Assembly (NCBI GenBank): GCA_903820565.1
Contig: CAIJHZ010000002.1
Coordinates: 1-36,618, forward strand
Length of the DNA: 36,618 nt
Reading direction: 5' to 3'
From: an uncultured Actinomycetes bacterium
GTDB taxonomy: Bacteria > Actinomycetota > Actinomycetes > Nanopelagicales > Nanopelagicaceae
The notes beneath the pieces were generated by a model. That model saw nothing but the letters and a program-made list of their open reading frames with translations. It was not told the origin of the DNA and did not search any database. This document shows, piece after piece, positions 8,768 through 17,097 of this stretch; position 1 is the stretch's first letter, and every line of letters starts with the position of its first letter. The position numbers were made by a program, and so were the translations under genes.

Positions 8768-9712
8768 ATGAGCAAAACTTCAATCATTATGGATGTAGAT
8801 ACCGGCGCAGATGATGCTTTTGCAGTTTTGTTTGCTGCGATGCATCCAGATATCAACTTACTCGGAATTACCTGCGTCGATGGCAACACCAATATCGATC
8901 AAGTTGTTGCTAATACATTTAAAGTCTTGGATGCTGCAGGTGCTGGAGATATCCCAGTTGCACGAGGTGCGGTTCGCCCACTATTAGGTAAGAGCCAGTA
9001 CGCAGAGTATGTCCACGGTAAAGATGGAATGTGTGATTTGGGTATTGCACCATCACATCGCACAGTTGATCCCCGCTCTGCAGTCGAACTACTCCGTGAC
9101 TTAATTGAGTCATCAGCAGACCCCGTAACAATCGTCCCGATTGCACCATTAACAAACATCGCACTTTTCCTTAGAGCATTTCCAGAAACAGCTAAAAAGA
9201 TCCATCGCATCGTCTTGATGGGCGGTTCGGCATCTGCTGGTAATGCAACAGCTGCTGCAGAATTTAATGTGTGGCACGATCCTGAAGCCGCTGCAATTGT
9301 TTTCCAAAGCGGAGTTCCTATTTCGATGTATGGACTAGATGTATTTATGCGTCCGACGATTGGACGCGAAGTTGCAACAACCATGAGTACATCAGAAAAA
9401 CTTGCTACGCAATTTGCTGGATCGTTAGCACTTGGATTTATGGAGCAGGTTAAAACTGATCCAATCTCATTGGGTGATTATGGGGCCGTAGCCTTGGTCA
9501 TTCATCCAGAGTTATTTACAACAGAAATGTTTGATGTTGTTGTAGATACATCAGCCGGACCGGCACGAGGTCAAACACTCGTTGATCGGCGAGATGCTTG
9601 GCTAAAGCAGTTAGAGCCGCTAGACCTAGAAGATTCCGCGAAGGTTCGCGTCGCCCTAGATTTAGATGTTGATGCCGTCGTGAAATTGTGGTTAAAAACC
9701 GTTAATTCATAG
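8768..9712 (+). CDS. Inosine/uridine-preferring nucleoside hydrolase
   Basis: Hydrolyses the N-glycosidic bond of ribonucleosides to base and ribose. It is 314 residues. The calcium-binding N-terminal motif DVDTGADDA (9-17) provides D11, D15 and D16. The NVWHDPEAA block (167-175) and GDYGA (236-240, with D237) follow. In well-studied members a histidine precedes the last aspartate; here it is glycine, as I recall for a subfamily of annotated hydrolases. Specificity is therefore uncertain. The start is leaderless-like, 7 bases after TAGGCT. The gene is divergent from ribokinase, and its stop overlaps the half aldehyde dehydrogenase by 6 bases. Confidence 0.9.
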   Translation: MSKTSIIMDVDTGADDAFAVLFAAMHPDINLLGITCVDGNTNIDQVVANTFKVLDAAGAGDIPVARGAVRPLLGKSQYAEYVHGKDGMCDLGIAPSHRTVDPRSAVELLRDLIESSADPVTIVPIAPLTNIALFLRAFPETAKKIHRIVLMGGSASAGNATAAAEFNVWHDPEAAAIVFQSGVPISMYGLDVFMRPTIGREVATTMSTSEKLATQFAGSLALGFMEQVKTDPISLGDYGAVALVIHPELFTTEMFDVVVDTSAGPARGQTLVDRRDAWLKQLEPLDLEDSAKVRVALDLDVDAVVKLWLKTVNS

Positions 9713-10549
9713 ACCTATTGGATGCCATACAGTTTTGGCTTCCATAAATGCGGTGATGCGACCGGGATCAGCTGATTTAAAGGAGTAAATCCGCTTCAAG
9801 TTTTCAGCCCCAGCAACCTTGATTTCAGCATGTTTTTTACCTGGAAGACCTGAGATATCTAACGCATCAATATCCATGTGTGATGCCATCCATGGTGCAA
9901 TTTCATCTTTTTTGCCCGTCAGGATGTTAATTACACCTGCAGGCAAATCACTCGTTGCTAGAACTTCAGCAAATGTCATTGCTGACAACGGAGCTTTAGT
10001 ACTTGCCAGAACAACAACAGTATTACCTGATGTGATGATCGGTGCGATTGCATCAATTAATCCAAGCAGTGATGGAGTTTCAGGTGCGATTGCAGCAACG
10101 ACTCCCATGCTTTCGGGAATCGTAAAGTTATAGAAAGGACCAGCGACAGGGTTTGTTGAACCAGCAAGTGATTCAATTTTATCGGTCCAGCCCGCATACC
10201 AAACTAGACGATCTATAGCTTCAGTTACCTCTTTGTCGGCCTTGGCCTTTGTCGCACCAGTTACATTAACAATCTCTTCTATAAATTGCCCACGACGACC
10301 TTCGAGCATTTCCGCAATTCGATATAAAATTTGCCCCCGGTTATACGCGGTTGCTTTATTCCATCCGGCATGTGCTGCACGTGCCGCAACAACTGCATCC
10401 CGTAAATCTTTACGAGATGCTAGACATGGGTTTGCAATAAATACGCCCTTTGCATTCTTCACTTCGTATGTTCGCCCTGATTCAGATCGAGGGAATGCGC
10501 CATTGATATAAAGCTTGTATGTCTTTTTCACATCGATGCGATTACTCAT
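9707..10549 (-). CDS. Half-length aldehyde dehydrogenase lacking the catalytic domain
   Basis: This 280-residue protein matches only the N-terminal (NAD-binding) half of the aldehyde dehydrogenase superfamily, which is normally about 480-500 residues. Family landmarks include INGAFPRSESG (15-25) and the stretch SGNTVVVLASTKAPLSAMTF (174-193). The PWNFP motif is replaced by APETP (155-159). The FTGS and ELGGK motifs are absent, and there is no catalytic cysteine. It ends cleanly at a TGA overlapping the hydrolase stop. Codon use looks like its neighbours and I see no remnant of the missing half. Start ATG overlaps the full-length dehydrogenase by 8 bases with AGGGAG upstream. It is likely non-catalytic, perhaps a partner of that enzyme; a decayed gene is the alternative. 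Confidence 0.82.
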   Translation of the reverse strand: MSNRIDVKKTYKLYINGAFPRSESGRTYEVKNAKGVFIANPCLASRKDLRDAVVAARAAHAGWNKATAYNRGQILYRIAEMLEGRRGQFIEEIVNVTGATKAKADKEVTEAIDRLVWYAGWTDKIESLAGSTNPVAGPFYNFTIPESMGVVAAIAPETPSLLGLIDAIAPIITSGNTVVVLASTKAPLSAMTFAEVLATSDLPAGVINILTGKKDEIAPWMASHMDIDALDISGLPGKKHAEIKVAGAENLKRIYSFKSADPGRITAFMEAKTVWHPIGL

Positions 10550-11981
10550 GGCTAACTCCCTTCAAGTATGCAGCCAGGCCGTGGCGTCCGCCTTCGCGGC
10601 CCCACCCCGATTCCTTGTATCCACCAAATGGAGATGTTGGATCAAACTTGTTAAAGGTATTAGCCCAGATAACACCTGCGCGAAGTTGTTGTGATGCCCA
10701 CAATGTGCGAGAACCTTTTTCGCTCCAGATGCCTGCTGATAGGCCAAAGGGAGTGTTATTAGCCTTTTCTATCGCCTCTTGCGGAGTTCTGAAGGTCAGG
10801 ACCGAAAGAACTGGACCGAAGATTTCTTCGCGTGCAATGCGATGTGCCTGAGTTACCCCGGTAAAGATTGTTGGCGCAAACCAGAAACCCTTATTTGGCA
10901 GCGTACATGCTGGGCTCCAGCGTTCGGCGCCTTCTGCATCGCCAACAGCAGCCAATTCGATTATTTTTGCGAGTTGTTCCTTGCTATTAATCGCACCAAC
11001 ATCGGTGTTCTTGTCCATCGGATCGCCCACGCGAATCTTTTCCATGCGATTCTTTAGCTTATGCAAAACCTCTTCAGCGACACTTTCTTGTAGCAACAGT
11101 CGAGAGCCAGCACAGCAAACATGCCCTTGATTAAAGAAGATGCCGTTGACAATGCCTTCAACAGTTTCGTCAATGGGTGCATCATCAAAAACAATATTGG
11201 CGGCCTTTCCACCAAGTTCTAAAGTAACGCTCTTATTAGTTGGCGCTACAGCGCGAGCTATAATTTTTCCAACTTCAGTTGATCCAGTAAATGCGATTTT
11301 ATCGATTCCTGGGTGATTAACAATTAGTGCACCGGTCGATCCATCACCTGTAACAATGTTGACAACACCAGCCGGTAGTTCTGCCTGCTGACACACTTCG
11401 GCAAATAGCAAAGCTGTCAGAGGAGTTGATTCAGCTGGCTTTAGTACAACTGTGTTTCCCGCAGCAAGTGCCGGTGCGACCTTCCATGCCAACATCAACA
11501 ATGGAAAATTCCAAGGAATAATCTGTCCGGCAACACCTAGCGGCTTTGGTGATGTGCCGAGACCTGCGTATTCGAGTTTATCTGCCCATCCAGCATGATA
11601 GAAAAAGTGCGCAGCTGCCAATGGAATATCGGTATCGCGTGATTCGCGGATTGGCTTGCCGTTATCGAGAGTTTCTAGCACTGCGAATTCGCGTGCTCGC
11701 TCCTGCATGATTCGAGCGATTCGATACAAATACTTTCCGCGTTCCTTGCCAGACATTTTTGACCAAGTAGTTGAGTACGCCTTTCGTGCGGCCTTTACAG
11801 CTGCATCAACATCCGCTTTTCCGCCAAGTGCAATGTGACTTAGAACTTCTTCAGTTGCGGGATTGATTGTTGGAAAGTGCTTACCGCCGGCAACAAACTT
11901 TCCACCGATGAAATGTCCGTACTTGGGCTTGATCGTGACAATTGCGCGAGATTCTGGCGCTGGGGCGTATTCGAAGGTCAT
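10542..11981 (-). CDS. Aldehyde dehydrogenase (NAD(P)-dependent)
   Basis: Full-length aldehyde dehydrogenase of 479 residues from the chosen start. PWNFP is at 156-160, FTGSTEVGK at 231-239, and the general-base glutamate is E255 in LELGGK. The catalytic cysteine is C289 in QGHVCCAG, and the C-terminal EIFGPVL and FGGYKESG blocks are present. I chose the ATG at 11981 because GGAGA sits five bases upstream of it. An earlier in-frame ATG at 11993 overlaps the deoC stop as TAATG and would add four residues. Directly downstream of deoC in the same operon, it most plausibly oxidises the acetaldehyde that DeoC releases. That substrate is inference. Confidence 0.92.
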   Translation of the reverse strand: MTFEYAPAPESRAIVTIKPKYGHFIGGKFVAGGKHFPTINPATEEVLSHIALGGKADVDAAVKAARKAYSTTWSKMSGKERGKYLYRIARIMQERAREFAVLETLDNGKPIRESRDTDIPLAAAHFFYHAGWADKLEYAGLGTSPKPLGVAGQIIPWNFPLLMLAWKVAPALAAGNTVVLKPAESTPLTALLFAEVCQQAELPAGVVNIVTGDGSTGALIVNHPGIDKIAFTGSTEVGKIIARAVAPTNKSVTLELGGKAANIVFDDAPIDETVEGIVNGIFFNQGHVCCAGSRLLLQESVAEEVLHKLKNRMEKIRVGDPMDKNTDVGAINSKEQLAKIIELAAVGDAEGAERWSPACTLPNKGFWFAPTIFTGVTQAHRIAREEIFGPVLSVLTFRTPQEAIEKANNTPFGLSAGIWSEKGSRTLWASQQLRAGVIWANTFNKFDPTSPFGGYKESGWGREGGRHGLAAYLKGVSHE

Positions 11982-11986
11982 AGTCG

Positions 11987-11991
11987 TCTCC
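11987..11991 (-). promoter_or_regulatory. Shine-Dalgarno site deciding the aldehyde dehydrogenase start
   Basis: GGAGA on the minus strand lies five bases before the ATG at 11981 and inside the alternative start region. It favours the shorter protein. Confidence 0.6.
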
Positions 11992-11992
11992 A

Positions 11993-12940
11993 TTAATCCA
12001 TCGTCACATACTGAGGGCTACTGTAATAGCCGTCATCCATCTTCATGCGTTGCATCAATAGATCATTGAGCAATGCACTGGCGCCAATCCGAAAGAGTTT
12101 CGGACTGAGCCAATCTGGTCCAACGGTTTCATTGACCAAAACTAATTGTTTGATTGCATCTTTAGTATTGCGGATTCCTCCAGCTGGTTTAACACCAATT
12201 CGTACCTGGGCCATCTCATAGAAATCTCGAACTGCTTCAAGCATCACTAATACAACAGGGGGAGTTGCAGCGGGTGCAACTTTTCCAGTTGATGTTTTAA
12301 TAAAGTCTGCACCCGCGGCCATGGCCAAGAACGATGCCTTTCGTACATTGTCGTAGGTGACTAGCTCTCCAGTTTCAAAAATAACTTTTAAGTGTGCCTT
12401 GTCTCCACACACTTGCCGGATCTGAACAATCTCATTGAAAACATCGATGTATCGCCCAGCAAGAAAAGCGCCACGGTCGATCACCATGTCAATTTCAGCC
12501 GCACCTGCATCAATGGCGTCTTGCGTATCTTGAATCTTGACCGGCATTGATGCTCGTCCTGATGGAAAAGCAGTTGAAACTGCTGCTACTGGTACATGCT
12601 GACCACCGATTAAATCTAGATGTTTACGAGCTACTGAAACCATGTCGTTATATACGCAAACAGCTCCGACGCTAGGAACTGATGAATCAGTTGGGTCTGG
12701 TCGCACAGCTTTTGTACATAAAGCCGTAACTTTGCCAGGAGTATCAGCGCCTTCAAGAGTTGTTAAGTCCACCATCGTGATTGCAGTGTCTATTGCCCAG
12801 CGCTTGGATGTTGTTTTGATGCTTCTAGTTGCAAGCATTGCCGCTCGAGCTTCGGCGCCTACTTGATCCACGCCGGAAAGGTTGCCAAGGTAACTTTTTA
12901 GTGAGGCATCAGTGCCGTCAACTAAACCATAAAAACTCAC
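11993..12940 (-). CDS. deoC: Deoxyribose-phosphate aldolase
   Basis: Cleaves 2-deoxyribose-5-phosphate to glyceraldehyde-3-phosphate and acetaldehyde. It is 315 residues, the longer DeoC type found in actinobacteria and eukaryotes. The Schiff-base lysine is K215 in FIKTSTGK (213-220). The second active-site lysine is K251 in VKPAGG, and DMVID (151-155) supplies the conserved aspartates. The GTG start overlaps the phosphomutase stop (GTGA), with AAGGA about nine bases upstream. It sits between the mutase that would make its substrate and the dehydrogenase that would remove its acetaldehyde product. Confidence 0.95.
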   Translation of the reverse strand: MSFYGLVDGTDASLKSYLGNLSGVDQVGAEARAAMLATRSIKTTSKRWAIDTAITMVDLTTLEGADTPGKVTALCTKAVRPDPTDSSVPSVGAVCVYNDMVSVARKHLDLIGGQHVPVAAVSTAFPSGRASMPVKIQDTQDAIDAGAAEIDMVIDRGAFLAGRYIDVFNEIVQIRQVCGDKAHLKVIFETGELVTYDNVRKASFLAMAAGADFIKTSTGKVAPAATPPVVLVMLEAVRDFYEMAQVRIGVKPAGGIRNTKDAIKQLVLVNETVGPDWLSPKLFRIGASALLNDLLMQRMKMDDGYYSSPQYVTMD

Positions 12941-14553
12941 GATAATAATTCCTTAAGCGGTGGTCGCAGTTGATCCAATACTACTTGAGCGGTTTTGGAA
13001 TCCTTTTCAATTACCTCAATGTAACACTTCATCTTTGCTTCAGTACCGCTGGGACGAATGATTATTCGGACGCCTCCATCTAGCCAAATTCGTAAACCAT
13101 CTGTAGGTGGAAGACCATCTGTAGGGACAGCTAAATCATCAATAGCAGTAACTACCCGACCTGCAATATTTTGTGGTGGATTACTACGAAGCCCACCAAG
13201 AATTACCCCAACCTTTGATAAGTCACTCAAGCGAATAGAAATCTGTTCCGTTGCATGAAATCCATGCCGAGCCCAGATTTCATCCAGTAAATCAAGGAGA
13301 GTCTTTTCATCGGCCGCTAGATCTGTTGCTATTTGCGCCAAAGTAATTGCTGCCGAAATTCCATCTTTATCATTGACTGTCTTTGCATCAACGGCATATC
13401 CAAGTGCTTCTTCATAACCAAAGGTCAGATCTTTAATTTTTGCTAGCCACTTGAAGCCTGTCAGAGTTTCTTTAAATTCGAGTTTGTAATGTTCAGCAAT
13501 TTTTTTCAGAATTGAAGAAGAAACAATAGAGTTAGCAAAAACGCCTGAGCTGCTCTTTCGAGCAATAGATTCACCTAAAATTGCCCCTAGTTCATCCCCT
13601 CGAAGCATCCGCCAACCCGTTGCCGGATCTTTTACTGCAGCAGCACACCGGTCTGCATCCGGGTCATTTGCAATTACTAGATCTGCATCAAATGCCCTTG
13701 CTGTCTCAAGTGCTAAATCAATCGCACCTGGCTCTTCAGGGTTAGGGAAAGCAACTGTTGGAAAGTCGGGATCTGGAGCAGCTTGTGCATCAACCAAGAT
13801 TGGCGACGGGAAACCTGCTTTCTGAAAAACTCGCTGAAGAGTTTCGGTGCCAACACCGTGCATCGCCGTATAAACGATTTTTAATGATCCTGGGTTTGTT
13901 GCAAGAGATGCGGTGCGATCGATGTATTCCTCAATTATTTCTTCTCCTAACACACTCCACTCTTTGCCACGTGGCTGTGCTTTCAGGGATGCAATCGAGT
14001 CAATCTTTTGTGCAATTGATATATCGGTAGGCGAGACAATCTGAGATCCTCTGTATTCGATGCCATCTACGGTTCCACCGAGATAAACCTTGTACCCATT
14101 ATCTTGGGGTGGGTTGTGGCTCGCAGTGACCATAATGCCGACATCGCACCCCAATTCATTAGTAGCAAAGGCTAAAACTGGAGTTGGAAGCGGTCGAGGT
14201 AGGATGAAAACCTTCATCCCAGCACCACTCATAATTTCAGCGGTTTCAAATGTGTAATCTTCAGATCCATAACGTGCATCGCGACCAATAACTACAGAAG
14301 CTAAATTGCGGTCGCGCATGTAGGCAACTATTCCGGCGGCTGTACGACCAACAACGGCGCGATTCATTCCAGATGGCCCAGGTCTAACCGGACCACGCAA
14401 GCCAGCAGTTCCAAATTGTAAAAAGCCATTAAAGGAAGCGCGGAGTTCCATTTCATTGTCAGTATCTAGCCACAGTTGTAATTGAGAAGCTGTCGCTGGA
14501 TCTGGATCATCGGCAATCCAGGCTTGAACTTCGGCCACTAATGATTGATCCAT
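12937..14553 (-). CDS. Alpha-D-phosphohexomutase family protein, probable phosphopentomutase
   Basis: This protein is 538 residues from the chosen start. It contains the phosphoserine loop VTASHNP (142-148, S145), the metal loop DPDADR (297-302), the sugar-binding GYEEALGY segment in the third domain and the phosphate-binding RPSGTEAK near 500-507. The superfamily covers phosphomannomutase, phosphoglucomutase and PGM2-like phosphopentomutase. The setting, upstream of deoC and with deoA in the window, favours conversion of (deoxy)ribose-1-phosphate to the 5-phosphate, but this is inference. I start at the ATG at 14553, six bases from a TACTCT hexamer. A longer frame begins at 14577, but its AAAGGG abuts the start codon and its extra eight residues look unlike the family. 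Confidence 0.88.
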   Translation of the reverse strand: MDQSLVAEVQAWIADDPDPATASQLQLWLDTDNEMELRASFNGFLQFGTAGLRGPVRPGPSGMNRAVVGRTAAGIVAYMRDRNLASVVIGRDARYGSEDYTFETAEIMSGAGMKVFILPRPLPTPVLAFATNELGCDVGIMVTASHNPPQDNGYKVYLGGTVDGIEYRGSQIVSPTDISIAQKIDSIASLKAQPRGKEWSVLGEEIIEEYIDRTASLATNPGSLKIVYTAMHGVGTETLQRVFQKAGFPSPILVDAQAAPDPDFPTVAFPNPEEPGAIDLALETARAFDADLVIANDPDADRCAAAVKDPATGWRMLRGDELGAILGESIARKSSSGVFANSIVSSSILKKIAEHYKLEFKETLTGFKWLAKIKDLTFGYEEALGYAVDAKTVNDKDGISAAITLAQIATDLAADEKTLLDLLDEIWARHGFHATEQISIRLSDLSKVGVILGGLRSNPPQNIAGRVVTAIDDLAVPTDGLPPTDGLRIWLDGGVRIIIRPSGTEAKMKCYIEVIEKDSKTAQVVLDQLRPPLKELLS

Positions 14554-14559
14554 GTGCTT

Positions 14560-14565
14560 AGAGTA
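14560..14565 (-). promoter_or_regulatory. Putative leaderless -10 element for the phosphomutase gene
   Basis: TACTCT on the minus strand, six bases (AAGCAC) before the ATG at 14553. It implies an extra promoter between the carboxylase genes and the deoxyribose genes. Confidence 0.6.
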
Positions 14566-14594
14566 ACTTCGAGACATCCCTTTGAGAAGTCAGA

Positions 14595-16313
14595 TTATTT
14601 ATCCATTATGTCACACAGATTAGTTCCACTTGAAACAGTGGCTCCAATGACTGCAGTGAGATTAGAGATTATGCCCGCCTTATGAGCAGTCAGTGGCTGC
14701 TCCATTTTCATTGCTTCAAGAACAATGATGAGGTCGCCTACTTCAACAGCTGCACCTTCTTCTACTGCGATCTTAACAACTGTGCCTTGCATGGGACTTG
14801 TTAGTCCAGACCCACTTGATCCACCAGCCATAGTTTGTTTTGCACGGTGACGTTTTATAACTGGCTTAGGTGCGTGAACCAGAATTTCAAATCGCTTTCC
14901 ATTAACTTCGGTAACGAGATACTCAGGCGCCATGTGAGTTTCAAGAGGTGGCTCAGTGACAGTAAATGCCTGTATCTGATTGTCGAATTCATTTTCAATA
15001 TAACTTGTATATACCTTGAAATTCTTTGTGTATGCAGGGTCTTCAAGAATTGCACGATGGAATGGAATTGCAGTAGCTAAGCCGCCAACTGTGAATTCAG
15101 AAAGTGCACGGCGAGCACGTTCAATTGCTTGTTCACGAGTTGCACCAGTAACAATTAATTTTGCAAGCAGAGAATCAAAATTGCCACCGATCGTGTCGCC
15201 ACCTTGAAAACCTGCATCTACCCGCACGCCAGGGCCTGTTGGTATTTCCCACTCTGTGATTCGACCTGGAGCAGGTAGGAATGAACGGCCAGGATCCTCA
15301 CCATTAATTCGAAATTCTATGGAATGTCCCCGAATTACGGGATCATCAAATCCAAGTGCTTCGCCATCTGCAATTCGGAACTGTTCACGCACAAGATCAA
15401 GTCCTGTCACTTCTTCGCTGACAGGGTGCTCAACTTGTAAACGCGTATTTACTTCTAGAAATGAAATTGTTCCATCGACACCAACTAAAAACTCGCATGT
15501 TCCGGCGCCTACGTAGCCTGCTTCCTTCATGATCGCTTTACTTGAACGGTATAGCTCATCATTTTGTGCCTCGGTTAAAAATGGTGCAGGTGCTTCTTCA
15601 ACTAATTTTTGGTGACGACGCTGCAAAGAGCAGTCACGTGTACTAACAACAACGGCATGACCATGCTGGTCAACTAAAACTTGAGTTTCAACGTGTCGGG
15701 GCTTATCTAAGTAGCGCTCAACAAAGCATTCACCGCGACCAAAACCTGAAATTGCTTCACGAACAGCAGATGCAAATAGTTCTGGAATTTCTTCCATTGT
15801 CCGCGCAACCTTAAGTCCACGTCCACCACCGCCATGTGCAGCCTTGATTGCTACAGGCAAGCCATGCTCTTGTGCAAACGCTGTTACCTCTTCATGTCCT
15901 GCAACGGGATCCTTTGTGCCGGCAACTAAAGGTGCCCCTGCTTTTGCGGCAATCTTGCGAGCCGAAACCTTGTCACCCAATGCCCGAATCGCATCAGGTG
16001 GTGGTCCAATCCATGTAAGACCCGCGTCAATAACGGCCTGTGCGAAGTTTGCATTCTCTGACAGAAATCCATAACCAGGGTGCACAGCATCTGCGCCAGA
16101 ATCTTTAGCAATCGCAATTAGTTTTTCAATATCTAAATAAGTTTGTGTAGCCGTTGTGCCATGAAGTGAGTAGGCGGTATCTGCCATTTGTGCATGAAGT
16201 GATGTTCGATCTTCATCTGAATACACGGCAACACTTTCGATACCGTGGTCCTTACAGGCACGAATAACGCGCACAGCAATTTCACCGCGGTTCGCAATTA
16301 GTACGCGCTTCAT
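14595..16313 (-). CDS. Acyl-CoA carboxylase alpha subunit (biotin carboxylase plus biotin carrier)
   Basis: This 572-residue subunit carboxylates its own biotin using ATP and bicarbonate, and the beta subunit passes the carboxyl group to an acyl-CoA. The N-terminal domain opens with the ANRGEIAVR block (7-15). The ATP-grasp glycine loop reads HGGGGRG, and FLEVNTRLQVEHP is the biotin-carboxylase signature. The last 75 or so residues form the biotinyl domain, with EAMKM at 533-537 and K536 the biotinylation site. Its start overlaps maf by ATGA. It corresponds to the AccA3-type shared alpha subunit of actinobacteria. The biotin ligase gene lies nearby at 18687. Acyl-CoA preference is set by the beta subunit. 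Confidence 0.95.
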   Translation of the reverse strand: MKRVLIANRGEIAVRVIRACKDHGIESVAVYSDEDRTSLHAQMADTAYSLHGTTATQTYLDIEKLIAIAKDSGADAVHPGYGFLSENANFAQAVIDAGLTWIGPPPDAIRALGDKVSARKIAAKAGAPLVAGTKDPVAGHEEVTAFAQEHGLPVAIKAAHGGGGRGLKVARTMEEIPELFASAVREAISGFGRGECFVERYLDKPRHVETQVLVDQHGHAVVVSTRDCSLQRRHQKLVEEAPAPFLTEAQNDELYRSSKAIMKEAGYVGAGTCEFLVGVDGTISFLEVNTRLQVEHPVSEEVTGLDLVREQFRIADGEALGFDDPVIRGHSIEFRINGEDPGRSFLPAPGRITEWEIPTGPGVRVDAGFQGGDTIGGNFDSLLAKLIVTGATREQAIERARRALSEFTVGGLATAIPFHRAILEDPAYTKNFKVYTSYIENEFDNQIQAFTVTEPPLETHMAPEYLVTEVNGKRFEILVHAPKPVIKRHRAKQTMAGGSSGSGLTSPMQGTVVKIAVEEGAAVEVGDLIIVLEAMKMEQPLTAHKAGIISNLTAVIGATVSSGTNLCDIMDK

Positions 16314-16912
16314 TTCATCACCTTTGCTTGCGGCCAGGTGTACCCAAGTTGCGCAAAGGCTTTGCGCACAAATGGCATTGAGATACCAACGACATTTGTG
16401 TAATCACCCTCAATTGAAGGAATAAAAGGAGAGCTAAATCCATCTAGAGTGAAGCCGCCGGCAACATGTAACGGTTCTTCTGTCGCAACATAATCTGCAA
16501 TTTCTTCATCACTCATGTGATCAAAAGTGACGCGAGTTGTTACACGATCTGAAATCTCAACATCTTTAACCGTGTCAATAATGCAGTGTCCGGTGTGTAG
16601 CAGTCCTGAATTACCTCGGACTCTCTTTGCTCGCTCTGTCGCAATATCTGGTGTACCTGGCTTTCCTAGCGAGACTCCATCAAATTCAAAAGTTGAATCA
16701 CAGCCAATAATTATTGCTGGGAAATCAATGTGTTCGCGGACCGTATGAGCCTTTGTAATTGCCAAGGCAATAACCATATCTACAGGATGCATTGCATTGA
16801 AAAAATCTGTTTCTTCATCAACATTACTAACCATTATCTTCGGCGACAAGCCTGCTGACTCGAGCAAGCGGCGTCGACTCGTTGATTGAGAAGCTAAAAC
16901 GATTGTCGGCAT
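16310..16912 (-). CDS. maf: Maf-family nucleoside triphosphate pyrophosphatase
   Basis: House-cleaning enzyme that hydrolyses non-canonical or excess nucleoside triphosphates to monophosphates. It is 200 residues. The N-terminal ASQSTSRRRLL (7-17) is the Maf substrate loop, and DSTFEFDG followed by GKP (about 72-84) holds the catalytic acid and lysine. Placement between accE and the alpha carboxylase gene is the usual actinobacterial order. The start lies two bases after the accE stop, with AGAAGG upstream. The stop overlaps the next start (ATGA). Which nucleotide is preferred cannot be told from sequence. Confidence 0.93.
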   Translation of the reverse strand: MPTIVLASQSTSRRRLLESAGLSPKIMVSNVDEETDFFNAMHPVDMVIALAITKAHTVREHIDFPAIIIGCDSTFEFDGVSLGKPGTPDIATERAKRVRGNSGLLHTGHCIIDTVKDVEISDRVTTRVTFDHMSDEEIADYVATEEPLHVAGGFTLDGFSSPFIPSIEGDYTNVVGISMPFVRKAFAQLGYTWPQAKVMK

Positions 16913-16914
16913 TG

Positions 16915-17097
16915 TTATCCAAACCTTCTTGCACCAAATGTAATTTGCTGAGGAAGTGGCTGGCGCAATTGCGGCAATCCATACACGCTACGACGAATAA
17001 CAGGTGTGAGTTCTTCACGTTTGTGCTGTGCCATGACAGATTGAATCGCTATCAACTCTTCAGGTGTTGGATTTCCCGACATGATTTCAAATTGCAT
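16915..17097 (-). CDS. accE: Acyl-CoA carboxylase epsilon subunit
   Basis: Small 60-residue protein. The pattern GNPTPEELIAI (8-18), then a serine with an aromatic (S42-V-Y44), then RQPLP and a C-terminal GARRFG resembles actinobacterial AccE/PccE. These bind the beta subunit and raise carboxylase activity. Family members usually have tryptophan where this one has tyrosine at 44, and phenylalanine in the tail. Position between beta subunit and maf is diagnostic. The start overlaps the beta-subunit stop by one base (TAATG). Confidence 0.87.
   Translation of the reverse strand: MQFEIMSGNPTPEELIAIQSVMAQHKREELTPVIRRSVYGLPQLRQPLPQQITFGARRFG

Noticed and set aside
8899..9384. A 161-codon open frame antisense to the nucleoside hydrolase.
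   Set aside because: It runs wholly within a gene with all expected calcium-site motifs. No family resemblance and no start signals.
9707..10549. Labelling the short aldehyde dehydrogenase a pseudogene.
   Set aside because: The frame is uninterrupted, well initiated and coupled to its neighbour, with no leftover C-terminal half downstream. Kept as a gene with a note.
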